Positions 1 through 6,790 of a DNA stretch of 9,103 nt are shown here, piece after piece; position 1 is the first letter of the stretch; every line of letters starts with the position of its first letter. A program made the position numbers and the translations under genes. The stretch is from Gammaproteobacteria bacterium. GTDB taxonomy: Bacteria > Pseudomonadota > Gammaproteobacteria > Steroidobacterales > Steroidobacteraceae. The stretch spans positions 1-9,103 of the forward strand of contig JASHUC010000337.1 in the NCBI GenBank assembly GCA_030040235.1, read 5' to 3'. The notes under the pieces were generated by a model. It did no database searches. It was not told the origin of the DNA and saw only the letters and a list, made by a program, of their open reading frames with translations.

Positions 1-936
1 CACGCGCCACTGCACGCCGATCATGTAATGGTCCTGAAGGTTCTCGCCGACGCCCGGCAGGTCGAGCACCACCGGAATGCCCTGCTGCTGCAGCACGGCG
101 CCGCGGCCGATGCCGGAGAGCTCGAGCAGCTGCGGTGATGCGACCGATCCGGCCGCGAGAATGACCTCGGCCCGCGCGCGCGCGGTGTGCCGTACGCCGT
201 CCTTGAGATACTCGACGCCGGCCGCGCGCTTGCCCTCGAGCACGAGCCGCGTGGCCTGCGCGCGGGTCTGGACGTGCAGGTTCGGACGGCGCATGGCCGG
301 GTGCAGATACGCGACGGCGGTCGAGCAGCGCGCGCCGTTGCGCGTGGTGAGCTGGAACCAGGTGACCCCTTCCTGCTCGGCGCAATTGATATCCGGGGAG
401 CGCGGGATCCCCGCCTCAACACAAGCCTCGAGCATCGCTCCCGAGAGTGGATGCTTGCCCGGGAAGTCCGAGACATGAAGCGGGCCGCCGATGCCGTGCC
501 ACTCGCTCTCGCCGCGCTCCTGGTGCTCGGCGCGGCGAAAGTAAGGCAGCACATCGCGATAGCCCCAACCCTCGCAGCCCGAGTCGCGCCAGTCGTCGAA
601 GTCGGCGCACTGTCCGCGGATGTAGAGGAGCCCATTGATCGAGGAGGAGCCGCCGAGGACCTTGCCCTTCGGCCATTTGAAGACACGGCCGGTCGGATCG
701 GGGCGGGTCTCGTAGAGCCAGTTCACCTTGGGGTCATTCAAGGTTCGGCCGAAACCGATCGGCGCGTGGATCATGATGTTCGACCAGAACTGGCCGAGCT
801 CGCGCAGCGGCCGGTCATCGCCCCCCGCCTCGAGGAGCAGCACTCGCCGGCCGGGGTCTTCCGAGAGACGGTTGGCGAGCACACAGCCGGCACTGCCGGC
901 GCCGACGATCACGTAGTCGAACTCGAGGTTGGCCAT
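1..936 (-). CDS. GMC-family FAD-dependent oxidoreductase (choline dehydrogenase-like), partial
   Basis: Reading the minus strand from an ATG at 936 gives 312 uninterrupted residues that run off the left edge, so the C-terminal part carrying the catalytic His/Asn is missing. Seen: an N-terminal FAD-binding Rossmann motif GAGSAG (residues 12-17), the acidic end of strand beta2 in LLLEAGG (33-39), the first GMC signature VLGGSSSING (93-102), and a full match to the second GMC signature, GSVASPQLLELSGIG (263-277), followed by LPGVGENLQDH. Family knowledge: GMC enzymes oxidise primary alcohols to aldehydes or acids with FAD. This one is of the bacterial choline/alkanol/aryl-alcohol dehydrogenase type, and the substrate is unknown. 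No signal peptide is visible, so it is probably cytoplasmic. The start is supported by GAGGGG at 947-942 (minus strand), 5 bases upstream. It is divergent from the decarboxylase operon and may share its control region. It differs strongly from the second GMC gene here (for example after the LEAGG motif), so it is not a recent duplicate. Confidence 0.95.
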   Translation of the reverse strand, partial: MANLEFDYVIVGAGSAGCVLANRLSEDPGRRVLLLEAGGDDRPLRELGQFWSNIMIHAPIGFGRTLNDPKVNWLYETRPDPTGRVFKWPKGKVLGGSSSINGLLYIRGQCADFDDWRDSGCEGWGYRDVLPYFRRAEHQERGESEWHGIGGPLHVSDFPGKHPLSGAMLEACVEAGIPRSPDINCAEQEGVTWFQLTTRNGARCSTAVAYLHPAMRRPNLHVQTRAQATRLVLEGKRAAGVEYLKDGVRHTARARAEVILAAGSVASPQLLELSGIGRGAVLQQQGIPVVLDLPGVGENLQDHYMIGVQWRV

Positions 937-978
937 ACGTTCCCCTCGTGAGGCATCGATACGGAAATTCTAGACCAA

Positions 979-986
979 CCGTACGG
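979..986. promoter_or_regulatory. Short palindrome, possible operator half-sites
   Basis: CCGTACGG is a perfect 8-base inverted repeat placed next to the AT-rich patch between the divergent genes. Pairing does not extend cleanly beyond it: 976/989 pairs, 977-978 and 987-988 do not. An 8-base palindrome can occur by chance in G+C-rich DNA, so this is only a candidate operator. Confidence 0.2.
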
Positions 987-1066
987 CGGTCGGGGGGGTG
1001 CCCGGCGCGCGAGGCCTGCGCTCGCTCCGCCTCGCGGGTGTATCGTGCGCCTCTCCCGTCAACCTC

Positions 1067-1070
1067 GAGG
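1067..1070 (+). promoter_or_regulatory. Ribosome binding site that sets the decarboxylase start
   Basis: GAGG lies 8 bases before the ATG at 1079. The in-frame ATG at 998 would add 27 residues unlike the family, whereas the protein from 1079 begins close to the conserved ATEEAF metal-ligand motif, as in LigW-type enzymes. This favours 1079. Confidence 0.6.
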
Positions 1071-1078
1071 TGTGCGCC

Positions 1079-2107
1079 ATGGCCGGGAAGATTCGCAAGA
1101 TCGCAACCGAGGAGGCCTTCTCCATTGCGGAAGTCGCGCAGGGGCTGCAGAAGGTGGCGCGCGCGCCCGGCGACAGCGCCGACCTGCCGCTCATCAAGGG
1201 TATCTATGACGCGCAGCCGGGCTACGGGAGCATGCGGTTTCTCGAGGGGCTGCTCGATCTCGAGGGCAAGCGGTTGCGGGAGATGGACGAGTACGGCGTG
1301 GACGTGCAGCTCCTGTCGCTCACCGCCCCGGGAGTCCAGATGTTCGATGCCGACACTGCCTGCGAGCTCGCAACCCTGGCGAACGACCGGCTCGCCGAGG
1401 TGATCGCGCGCCATCCGGCGCGCTTTGCGGGCCTTGCGACGTTCGCGCCCCAGGCTCCCAAGCGGGCGGCCCAGGAGATGGAGCGCGCAATCGGCAAGTT
1501 GAAGCTCAACGGCTTCATCGTCAACTCGCACACGAACAACGAGTACTTCGACGACCCCAAGTACTGGCCGATCCTCGAGACAGCCGAGGGGCTCGATGCC
1601 TGCATCTACATCCATCCGCGCGCCCCCTCGGAGGGGCTGAAGGGGCCGTTGCGCGACTACGGGATGGACTCGGCGATGTGGGCCTACGGCGTGGAGGTGG
1701 GCACGCACGCCGTGCGCATGATGGCCGGGGGCGTCTTCGACCACTTCCCCAAGCTCAAGATCTGCATCGGGCACATGGGAGAGGCGGTGCACTTCTGGAT
1801 CTGGCGCATCACCTTCATGAACAGTCGCGCGCAGCAGATGGGGCGTGCGCCGAAGACGAAGCTCACGATGGAGGAGTACTTCAAGCGCAACTTCGTCATC
1901 ACGACGAGCGGCGTCGAGGATCACCTCGCCCTCGAGTACTCGATCAAGAAGCTCGGGGCGGACAGTGTGATGTGGGCGATCGACTACCCATACCAGCCGA
2001 CCGCCCCTGCGGTCGCGTTCATCGATTCCGCACCGCTTTCGGATGCGGATCGGGCCAAGATCTGTCACCGCAACGCCGAACGGATTTTCCATATCAAGCC
2101 GGCATGA
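1079..2107 (+). CDS. Metal-dependent amidohydrolase-superfamily decarboxylase, LigW / resorcylate decarboxylase-like
   Basis: This 342-residue protein belongs to the amidohydrolase 2 (ACMSD-like) family. Members of this branch (5-carboxyvanillate decarboxylase LigW, gamma-resorcylate and 2,3-dihydroxybenzoate decarboxylases) remove a carboxylate from a phenolic ring without an organic cofactor, using a divalent metal, commonly Mn or Zn. Seen: the N-terminal IATEEAF motif (Glu11/Glu12, metal ligand), LTAPGVQ, the substrate-loop block NSHTNNEYFDDPKYWPI, His179 in YIHPRAP, His232 in GHMGEA, and Asp302 in AIDYPY with Tyr305, which together make a complete active site. From memory, LigW has the same order of motifs (ATEEAF, NSHT, IHP, GHMGEALPYW, DYPYQ), and the match seems closer to LigW than to ACMSD. 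It is the first gene of the run and overlaps folD by ATGA. No signal peptide is visible, so it is expected in the cytoplasm. Certain as to family, moderate as to aromatic acid decarboxylation. A hydrolase role cannot be excluded, and the exact substrate is unknown. Confidence 0.88.
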   Translation: MAGKIRKIATEEAFSIAEVAQGLQKVARAPGDSADLPLIKGIYDAQPGYGSMRFLEGLLDLEGKRLREMDEYGVDVQLLSLTAPGVQMFDADTACELATLANDRLAEVIARHPARFAGLATFAPQAPKRAAQEMERAIGKLKLNGFIVNSHTNNEYFDDPKYWPILETAEGLDACIYIHPRAPSEGLKGPLRDYGMDSAMWAYGVEVGTHAVRMMAGGVFDHFPKLKICIGHMGEAVHFWIWRITFMNSRAQQMGRAPKTKLTMEEYFKRNFVITTSGVEDHLALEYSIKKLGADSVMWAIDYPYQPTAPAVAFIDSAPLSDADRAKICHRNAERIFHIKPA

Positions 2108-2991
2108 GCGCGCTCATCATCGACGGCAAGGCGGTCGCGAGAAAGATCCGGGCCGAGATCGCCACTCGCGTGGAGCACATGGCCGCGCGCCACGGCGTGC
2201 GCCCGGGCCTCAGCGTGATTCTCGTCGGGTCCGATCCGGCCTCACAGCTGTACGTGCGCAACAAGATCGCCGCGTGCGGCGAGGTCGGCATCCGCTCCGA
2301 GCTCATCGAGCTTCCGGTCGATATCAGTCAGGCCGAGTTTCTGCGCCGCATCGATGCTCTGAATGCCGACCCGCAAGTGCACGGCATCCTCGTACAACTG
2401 CCGCTGCCGCACCACATCGAGATGCCGAGCATTCTCGAGCGGATCTCCGTGGCGAAGGACGTGGACGGCTTTCACCTCTACAACGTCGGCGGACTGGTCA
2501 CGGGAAACACGATCTTCCCGCCCTGCACGCCCTTTGGTGTGCAGAAGCTTCTCGAGCACGAGGGGATCGATGTCGAGGGGCGCAACGTCGTCGTGGTCGG
2601 GGCGAGCAACATCGTCGGCAAGCCGCTCGCGCTCATGCTCATGCAGCAGGATGCGACGGTGTGCATCTGCCACAAGAAGACGCGCGATCTCGCGCAGTTC
2701 ACCATCCTCGCCGACATCCTCGTGGTGGCAGCCGGCGTGCCGGGGCTCATCATTCCGCAGATGGTGCGCACCGGCGCCGTGGTGATCGACGTGGGCATCA
2801 ATCGCCTGCCCAACGGGCGCATCACCGGGGACGTCGATTTCGAGGGCGTGCGCGCCAAGGCCTCCTACATCACGCCCGTTCCGGGCGGCGTGGGCCCCAT
2901 GACGGTCGCGATGCTCATGAACAATACGGTTCTTTCGGCCGAGCGCGCGATCAGCGAGCGCTCGCGCAGCACGAAGGTCACGGCGATCTAA
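2104..2991 (+). CDS. folD: Bifunctional methylenetetrahydrofolate dehydrogenase / methenyltetrahydrofolate cyclohydrolase
   Basis: FolD (295 residues) oxidises 5,10-methylene-THF to methenyl-THF with NADP+ and hydrolyses it to 10-formyl-THF, linking formaldehyde-level one-carbon units to formyl-THF in the cytoplasm. Seen: Tyr50 and the catalytic Lys54 in YVRNKIAACGEVGI, Gln98 in ILVQLPLP, and Asp121 in KDVDGFH, all at the same numbers as in the E. coli enzyme as I recall it. Also present are the NADP Rossmann motif GASNIVGKP (166-174) and the family signature PGGVGPMT (260-267). All catalytic residues are present, and the length is slightly above the usual 280-290 because of a short basic tail. 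The start ATG overlaps the decarboxylase stop (ATGA), and no clear ribosome binding site precedes it, which suggests translational coupling. A folate enzyme tied this closely to a putative aromatic decarboxylase suggests it serves one-carbon flux from demethylation rather than only housekeeping. A chromosomal housekeeping folD would normally be elsewhere. Confidence 0.97.
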   Translation: MSALIIDGKAVARKIRAEIATRVEHMAARHGVRPGLSVILVGSDPASQLYVRNKIAACGEVGIRSELIELPVDISQAEFLRRIDALNADPQVHGILVQLPLPHHIEMPSILERISVAKDVDGFHLYNVGGLVTGNTIFPPCTPFGVQKLLEHEGIDVEGRNVVVVGASNIVGKPLALMLMQQDATVCICHKKTRDLAQFTILADILVVAAGVPGLIIPQMVRTGAVVIDVGINRLPNGRITGDVDFEGVRAKASYITPVPGGVGPMTVAMLMNNTVLSAERAISERSRSTKVTAI

Positions 2992-3035
2992 GATCGAGCT
3001 ATCATCGCGCTCCTGCGTTGCGTTGCGAGGGGCGT

Positions 3036-4196
3036 ATGAGCGAACTCCAGCCGGCCGGTCTTGATCGGGAGCGCCTGCTCCACCTGCGAGCGGTCGTGGA
3101 GCAGGACATCCGCCGCGGCCTGTATCTCGGCGGCGTCCTCATCGTGGCGCGGCACGGCGAGGTGGGGCTCTACGAGGCTCTCGGCCACGCGGACGAGGCG
3201 CGCACGCGCGCCGTGCGCAAGGACTCGGTGTTCAGCATCTTCTCGGTGACGAAGGCGTTCACCAACGTGCTCGTGTTCAAGGCGATCGAGCAGGGCACAC
3301 TTGCGCTCACGACGCCCGTCTCCTCCGTCATTCCCGAGTTCTCGGGCCGCGGACGCGAGGCGGTCACGGTCTTTCACCTCCTCACGCATACCTCCGGGTT
3401 CCCGAGCCTGTACACGCCGCGCGAGGGCATGTGCATCGATCGCTTGAGCGAGATCATCGAGGCGATCTGCCAGAACGTCTATCCGGCCGAGGCCCCCGGC
3501 ACGCGAGTGGACTACTCCCCGATGGTGAACCACGCGCTGCTCGGGGAAGCCGTGCGCCGCACCGATCCGCGCAATCGCCGCTATCGCCAGATCGTCGAGG
3601 ACGAGATCCTGAGGCCGCTCGCCATGAAGGACACCTCGGTCGGCCTGCGGCGGGATCTGCGCGAGAGGCATCTCGTCCCCGAGTTCCGCGGCAATGCGCC
3701 CATGAGCCATCTGGGGCACAGCAATCTCGGGCCGCAGGGCGCGTTTCTCGAGGAGGAAGCCGAGATGCCCTGGGTCGGCATCTCATCGACCGCGGGCGAC
3801 ATGTTCCGCTTTGCCGAGATGCTGCGCCGGGGCGGGGAGCTCGAGGGCGCGCGCGTCCTCGGCCCGACCATCCTCGAGCGCGCACGCCAGTGCTGGACCT
3901 TCGACAAGCCGAACGAGGTCTACAAGCGCCTCGCGCAGTCGCGGGGGTGGCGGGTGATGCCCGCCTACATCGGCCTCGGCTTCTCACTGCGGGGCGCGGA
4001 GATCGGCCAGACGCTGTTCGGCACGCTCACCTCGGAGCATACCTTCGGCAACTACGGCGCCGGGACCACGATCTTCTGGGTCGATCCCGCGCTCGACCTC
4101 ACCTTCGTCGGACTCATGACGGGAGTGCTCAATTCGGGGGACAACATCGAGCGCTGGCAGCGTCTCTCGGATGTGGCGGTCGCTGCGGCCCTCTAA
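3036..4196 (+). CDS. Serine hydrolase, beta-lactamase / class C-like (EstB-type) fold
   Basis: This 386-residue protein of the beta-lactamase-related S12 family covers class C beta-lactamases, DD-peptidases, EstB-like esterases and LovD-like acyltransferases. Seen: the nucleophile motif SVTK (Ser70, Lys73), HLLTHTSGFPS, a YSP motif (Tyr160) followed by NHALLG where YxN is usual, GISSTAGDMFRFAEML, and TFGNYGAGTTIFWVDP near the C-terminus (Asn339-Gly343), where these proteins usually carry an HGG/KTG-type element. There is no signal peptide, so it probably works in the cytoplasm as an esterase, lactonase or transacylase rather than as an antibiotic resistance enzyme. GAGGGG at 3027-3032 precedes the ATG. 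A 44-base gap separates it from folD, the longest gap in the run, with no hairpin or terminator visible. The stop codon TAA merges with the ribosome binding site of the next gene. The family is sure, the substrate unknown. Confidence 0.9.
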   Translation: MSELQPAGLDRERLLHLRAVVEQDIRRGLYLGGVLIVARHGEVGLYEALGHADEARTRAVRKDSVFSIFSVTKAFTNVLVFKAIEQGTLALTTPVSSVIPEFSGRGREAVTVFHLLTHTSGFPSLYTPREGMCIDRLSEIIEAICQNVYPAEAPGTRVDYSPMVNHALLGEAVRRTDPRNRRYRQIVEDEILRPLAMKDTSVGLRRDLRERHLVPEFRGNAPMSHLGHSNLGPQGAFLEEEAEMPWVGISSTAGDMFRFAEMLRRGGELEGARVLGPTILERARQCWTFDKPNEVYKRLAQSRGWRVMPAYIGLGFSLRGAEIGQTLFGTLTSEHTFGNYGAGTTIFWVDPALDLTFVGLMTGVLNSGDNIERWQRLSDVAVAAAL

Positions 4197-4201
4197 AGGA
4201 G
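4196..4201 (+). promoter_or_regulatory. Ribosome binding site setting a GTG start
   Basis: AAGGAG overlaps the last base of the upstream TAA stop and lies 7 bases before the GTG at 4209. No nearby ATG would keep the conserved FAD motif, so this site decides the start of the second GMC gene and ties it to the upstream cistron. Confidence 0.75.
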
Positions 4202-4208
4202 CGCAGCC

Positions 4209-5900
4209 GTGGCCTCGTACGCAGAATCGTTCGACTACGTCATCGCGGGGGCGGGCACCGCCGGGTGCGTGCTCGCCGCGCGCCTTTCGGAGAATCCCGG
4301 GACCCAGGTCTGCCTGATCGAGGCGGGCGGTCCGGATCGCCATCCGTTCATCCACGTACCCGCGGCCGTTGCTGCAGCGATCGGTACGCACTCGCTCAAC
4401 TGGGGCTTTCTCACGGTCCCTCAGCCGCACTTGAACGGACGCAGGATCCCGCTTCCGCGCGGGCGGGTCCTCGGAGGGTCGGGCTCGATCAACGGCATGG
4501 TGTACTTCCGCGGCCAGCCGCGCGATTTCGACGACTGGGCTGCGGCCGGCAACCCCGGGTGGAGCTACCGCGAAGTGCTCCCGTACTTCATCCGCTCGGA
4601 GAGCAACGCGAACTATCCCGGCTCGCCCTACCACGGCACGAGCGGACCCATGCGCGTGACGCACATCCGCCGGCCGAACCCGCTCAACGCGGCGTTCCTC
4701 GAGGCGATGGCGGGCCTGAAGTTCAGGCGCTGCGACGATTTCAACGGTCCCGAACCCGAGGGCTACGGCCCGCGGCAGGGGACCATTCGCGACGGACGAC
4801 GCGAGTCCACCGCGAGCGCCTATCTCGCGCCTGCGATGCGCCGGCACAATTTGCAGGTGCTGACCGGTGCCCTCGTGCAACGCGTGCTGATCGAGGACGG
4901 TCGCGCGGCCGCAGTGGAGGTGCAGCTCGGGGGCGAGCTGCGGCGTATCGGCGCGCGCGCCGAGGTGATCGTCTCGGGCGGCACCATTCACTCGCCGCAG
5001 ATTCTGATGCTCTCGGGGATCGGCGACGGTGCGGCGCTGCGCCGGGCCGGCGTTGCCGTGCAGCTCGATCTGCCCGCGGTGGGCGCGAACCTGCATGATC
5101 ACCTGGCCGCCGCAGTTCTCATGGAGATGCGCGACGCCACCTCCTACGGCATCTCGCTGCGCGCCGCGCCGCGCGGGGCGTGGAACCTCCTCGAGTACGC
5201 GCTCCTCAGGCAGGGACCGTTTGCGAGCAACGTCTTCGAATCCAATGCGTTCGTGCGCACTCGCGCCGAGCTCGACCGCCCCGACATCCAGATCGTGTTT
5301 CAACCGGCGCGGCGCAATCCCCACAGCTTTCCGCTGCCGATCGGGCACGGCTTCGCCGTGAGCATCGTGGGCATTTACCCGCGCAGTCGCGGCCGTATCA
5401 CGCTCGCGAGCGCCGACCCACGCACCCCTCCCGATATCGATCCGAATCTGCTGGCGGTCCCCGAGGATCTCGGGCCGCTCGTGCGCGGCCTCGAGCTCGC
5501 GCGCCGCATCGCCACCGCACCGTCCTTTGCCCGCTACGGCGCCGTCGAGGTGGCGCCGGGTCCCGCGGTTCAGGGGGAGGCGGCCTTCGGGGATTACGTG
5601 CGCCGGTCGGCAACGACGGTGCACCATCCGGTCGGCACCTGCCGGATGGGGCCCGGGGCGGATTGCGTGGTGGACGCGCAGCTGCGCGTGCGGGGCGTTC
5701 AGGGGCTGCGCGTCGCGGATGCCTCGGTCTTCCCGAGCATCGTGGGCGGCAACACCAACGCGACCGTCGTCATGATCGCCGAGAAGGCATCCGATATGAT
5801 CCTCGGGCGCAGCGCGCCGCGCCCGCTCGACCTGACGACTGCGGCGAGGCCCAGCGCCGAGCCGAGCGCCGGCCTGAGGCAGGCGTCGCGCGCCGTTTGA
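4209..5900 (+). CDS. GMC-family FAD-dependent oxidoreductase (alcohol/choline dehydrogenase-like)
   Basis: Complete GMC oxidoreductase of 563 residues, within the usual 530-600 range. It is expected to use FAD to oxidise an alcohol to an aldehyde, possibly passing electrons to a quinone or other acceptor. Seen: FAD-binding GAGTAG (14-19), CLIEAGG, GMC signature 1 VLGGSGSING (87-96), GMC signature 2 GTIHSPQILMLSGIG (258-272), VGANLHDH, the catalytic His473 in HHPVGTCRMG, and the partner Asn517 in VGGNTNAT. The active site is therefore of the His/Asn kind, as in choline oxidase. The last 30 residues after ILGR form an Ala/Pro/Arg-rich tail of unknown role. It starts at GTG 4209 behind AAGGAG. 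It lies between the two hydrolases, 12 bases after the first and 11 before the second. The substrate could be an aryl or alkyl alcohol; sequence alone does not distinguish these. It is only distantly similar to the divergent GMC gene at the left edge. Confidence 0.95.
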   Translation: MASYAESFDYVIAGAGTAGCVLAARLSENPGTQVCLIEAGGPDRHPFIHVPAAVAAAIGTHSLNWGFLTVPQPHLNGRRIPLPRGRVLGGSGSINGMVYFRGQPRDFDDWAAAGNPGWSYREVLPYFIRSESNANYPGSPYHGTSGPMRVTHIRRPNPLNAAFLEAMAGLKFRRCDDFNGPEPEGYGPRQGTIRDGRRESTASAYLAPAMRRHNLQVLTGALVQRVLIEDGRAAAVEVQLGGELRRIGARAEVIVSGGTIHSPQILMLSGIGDGAALRRAGVAVQLDLPAVGANLHDHLAAAVLMEMRDATSYGISLRAAPRGAWNLLEYALLRQGPFASNVFESNAFVRTRAELDRPDIQIVFQPARRNPHSFPLPIGHGFAVSIVGIYPRSRGRITLASADPRTPPDIDPNLLAVPEDLGPLVRGLELARRIATAPSFARYGAVEVAPGPAVQGEAAFGDYVRRSATTVHHPVGTCRMGPGADCVVDAQLRVRGVQGLRVADASVFPSIVGGNTNATVVMIAEKASDMILGRSAPRPLDLTTAARPSAEPSAGLRQASRAV

Positions 5901-5909
5901 AGGAGGGGG
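5901..5909 (+). promoter_or_regulatory. Strong ribosome binding site setting a GTG start
   Basis: AGGAGGGGG begins directly after the TGA of the GMC gene and ends 2 bases before the GTG at 5912; the AGGAGG core leaves 5 bases. It is among the best anti-16S matches in the window and fixes the metallo-hydrolase start at GTG, suggesting high translation. Confidence 0.75.
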
Positions 5910-5911
5910 CC

Positions 5912-6790
5912 GTGGCCATCGAGCACGTCAAGCACTGGAGAATCGGCGACGTCGAGGTCGCGCGCATCGTCGAGGTGAACGCCTTCGAGGACGACATGCA
6001 GATGCTGCTGAAGGAGGGCACGCCCGAATTCGTGCAGCAGTTCAAGTGGCTCACGCCGCACTTCGCCACCCGCACCGGGCGCATGCTCATCTCCTTTCAG
6101 TGCTTCGCGCTGCGCTCTCAGGGTCGCAAGGTCATGATCGACACCTGTATCGGAGCCGACCGCAAGCGCGAGTTCGAGGTGTTCTGCAACTTGAAGACCA
6201 CCTTCCTCGAGGATCTTTCGGGCGCGGGCTATGCGCCCGAGTCGATCGACACCGTCCTGTGCACGCACTTGCACTTCGACCATGTGGGGTGGAACACGCG
6301 CCTCGTCGCAGGACGCTGGGTCCCGAGCTTTCCGCGGGCGCGCTATCTCTTCGGCCGCGGCGAATGGGAGCACTGGCAGCACTTGAAGCGCACCGGCGGC
6401 TACCACGACTTCGCGCACCTCGAGGACTCGATCGAGCCGATCCTCGAGGCGGGGCTGGCCGATTTCATCGGGCCCGAGCATCGCATCACGAGCGAGGTGT
6501 GGCTGGAGCCCACTCCGGGCCACACGCCGGGTCACGTGAGCGTACACATCTCCTCGCGTGGCGAGGAAGCGGTCATCACCGGGGACATGATGCATCACCC
6601 GATCCAGCTCGCTGTGCCCGACTCGCACGGTAATTTCGACATGGACAAGGAGCAGGCCGCCCGCACGCGCCGCGCCTTCATCGAGCGCTACCAGAACCGC
6701 ACGGCGCTCATCATCGGCAGCCACTTCTGCGATCCCAGCTCGGGCTGGATCGTGCGCGACGGTGAGGCGTGGAAGCTCGCGCTCGAATGA
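5912..6790 (+). CDS. Metallo-beta-lactamase-fold hydrolase (AHL lactonase-like branch)
   Basis: This 292-residue MBL-superfamily protein has every ligand of a two-metal site: His119, His121, Asp123 and His124 in THLHFDHVGWN, His208 in GHTPGH, the bridging Asp225 in ITGDMMHH, and His271 in IIGSHFCDP. Family knowledge: such proteins hydrolyse lactones, esters, thioesters or beta-lactams. The HxHxDH motif with GHTPGH and a longer N-terminal region resembles lactonase and general hydrolase members more than secreted class B beta-lactamases, and there is no signal peptide. It starts at GTG 5912 behind a very strong ribosome binding site and overlaps the next gene by ATGA (6787-6790), so the two should be translated together. 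In this operon a role in opening a lactone or ester intermediate is plausible (inference). Quorum-signal degradation is a less likely alternative given the catabolic neighbours. Confidence 0.92.
   Translation: MAIEHVKHWRIGDVEVARIVEVNAFEDDMQMLLKEGTPEFVQQFKWLTPHFATRTGRMLISFQCFALRSQGRKVMIDTCIGADRKREFEVFCNLKTTFLEDLSGAGYAPESIDTVLCTHLHFDHVGWNTRLVAGRWVPSFPRARYLFGRGEWEHWQHLKRTGGYHDFAHLEDSIEPILEAGLADFIGPEHRITSEVWLEPTPGHTPGHVSVHISSRGEEAVITGDMMHHPIQLAVPDSHGNFDMDKEQAARTRRAFIERYQNRTALIIGSHFCDPSSGWIVRDGEAWKLALE

Larger units (their letters stand above)
937..1078. promoter_or_regulatory. Divergent intergenic control region
   Basis: These 142 non-coding bases lie between the divergent GMC gene and the decarboxylase operon and must hold both start regions unless transcription begins elsewhere. 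The only AT-rich patch is at about 965-974. On the minus strand it reads TAGAAT (972-967), a 5 of 6 match to a -10 box, but I see no good -35 partner. An exact 8-base palindrome sits at 979-986. The rest is G+C-rich with a run of seven G. Upstream ATGs in frame with the decarboxylase (from 998) exist, but the sequence they encode does not resemble the family. Confidence 0.5.

Noticed and set aside
998..1078. Extended N-terminus of the decarboxylase from an ATG at 998
   Set aside because: The extra 27 residues do not look like the family, and GAGG lies at a good distance from the ATG at 1079.
815..2092. Long minus-strand open frame (425 codons) opposite the decarboxylase
   Set aside because: It lies antisense to a gene with a complete active site, its translation is Arg/His/Val-rich and low in recognisable motifs, and high-GC genes commonly leave an antisense frame open.
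2043..3035. Reading frame continuous from inside the decarboxylase through folD into the serine hydrolase, suggesting a fusion
   Set aside because: The part before 3036 is Arg/His-rich out-of-frame translation of folD. The hydrolase has its own ATG and GAGGGG ribosome binding site at 3027-3032.
2992..3035. 44-base gap after folD as a possible terminator or second promoter
   Set aside because: No stem-loop with a T run and no -10/-35 pair could be seen; it holds a short CGTTG repetition and a ribosome binding site only.
3984..5627. Long minus-strand open frame (547 codons) opposite the second GMC gene
   Set aside because: It is antisense to a GMC protein with both signatures and catalytic His/Asn, and its own translation has no family features.
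3036..6790. Antibiotic resistance: two proteins with beta-lactamase folds
   Set aside because: Neither has a signal peptide, motifs differ from true penicillin-hydrolysing enzymes, and the neighbours are catabolic.
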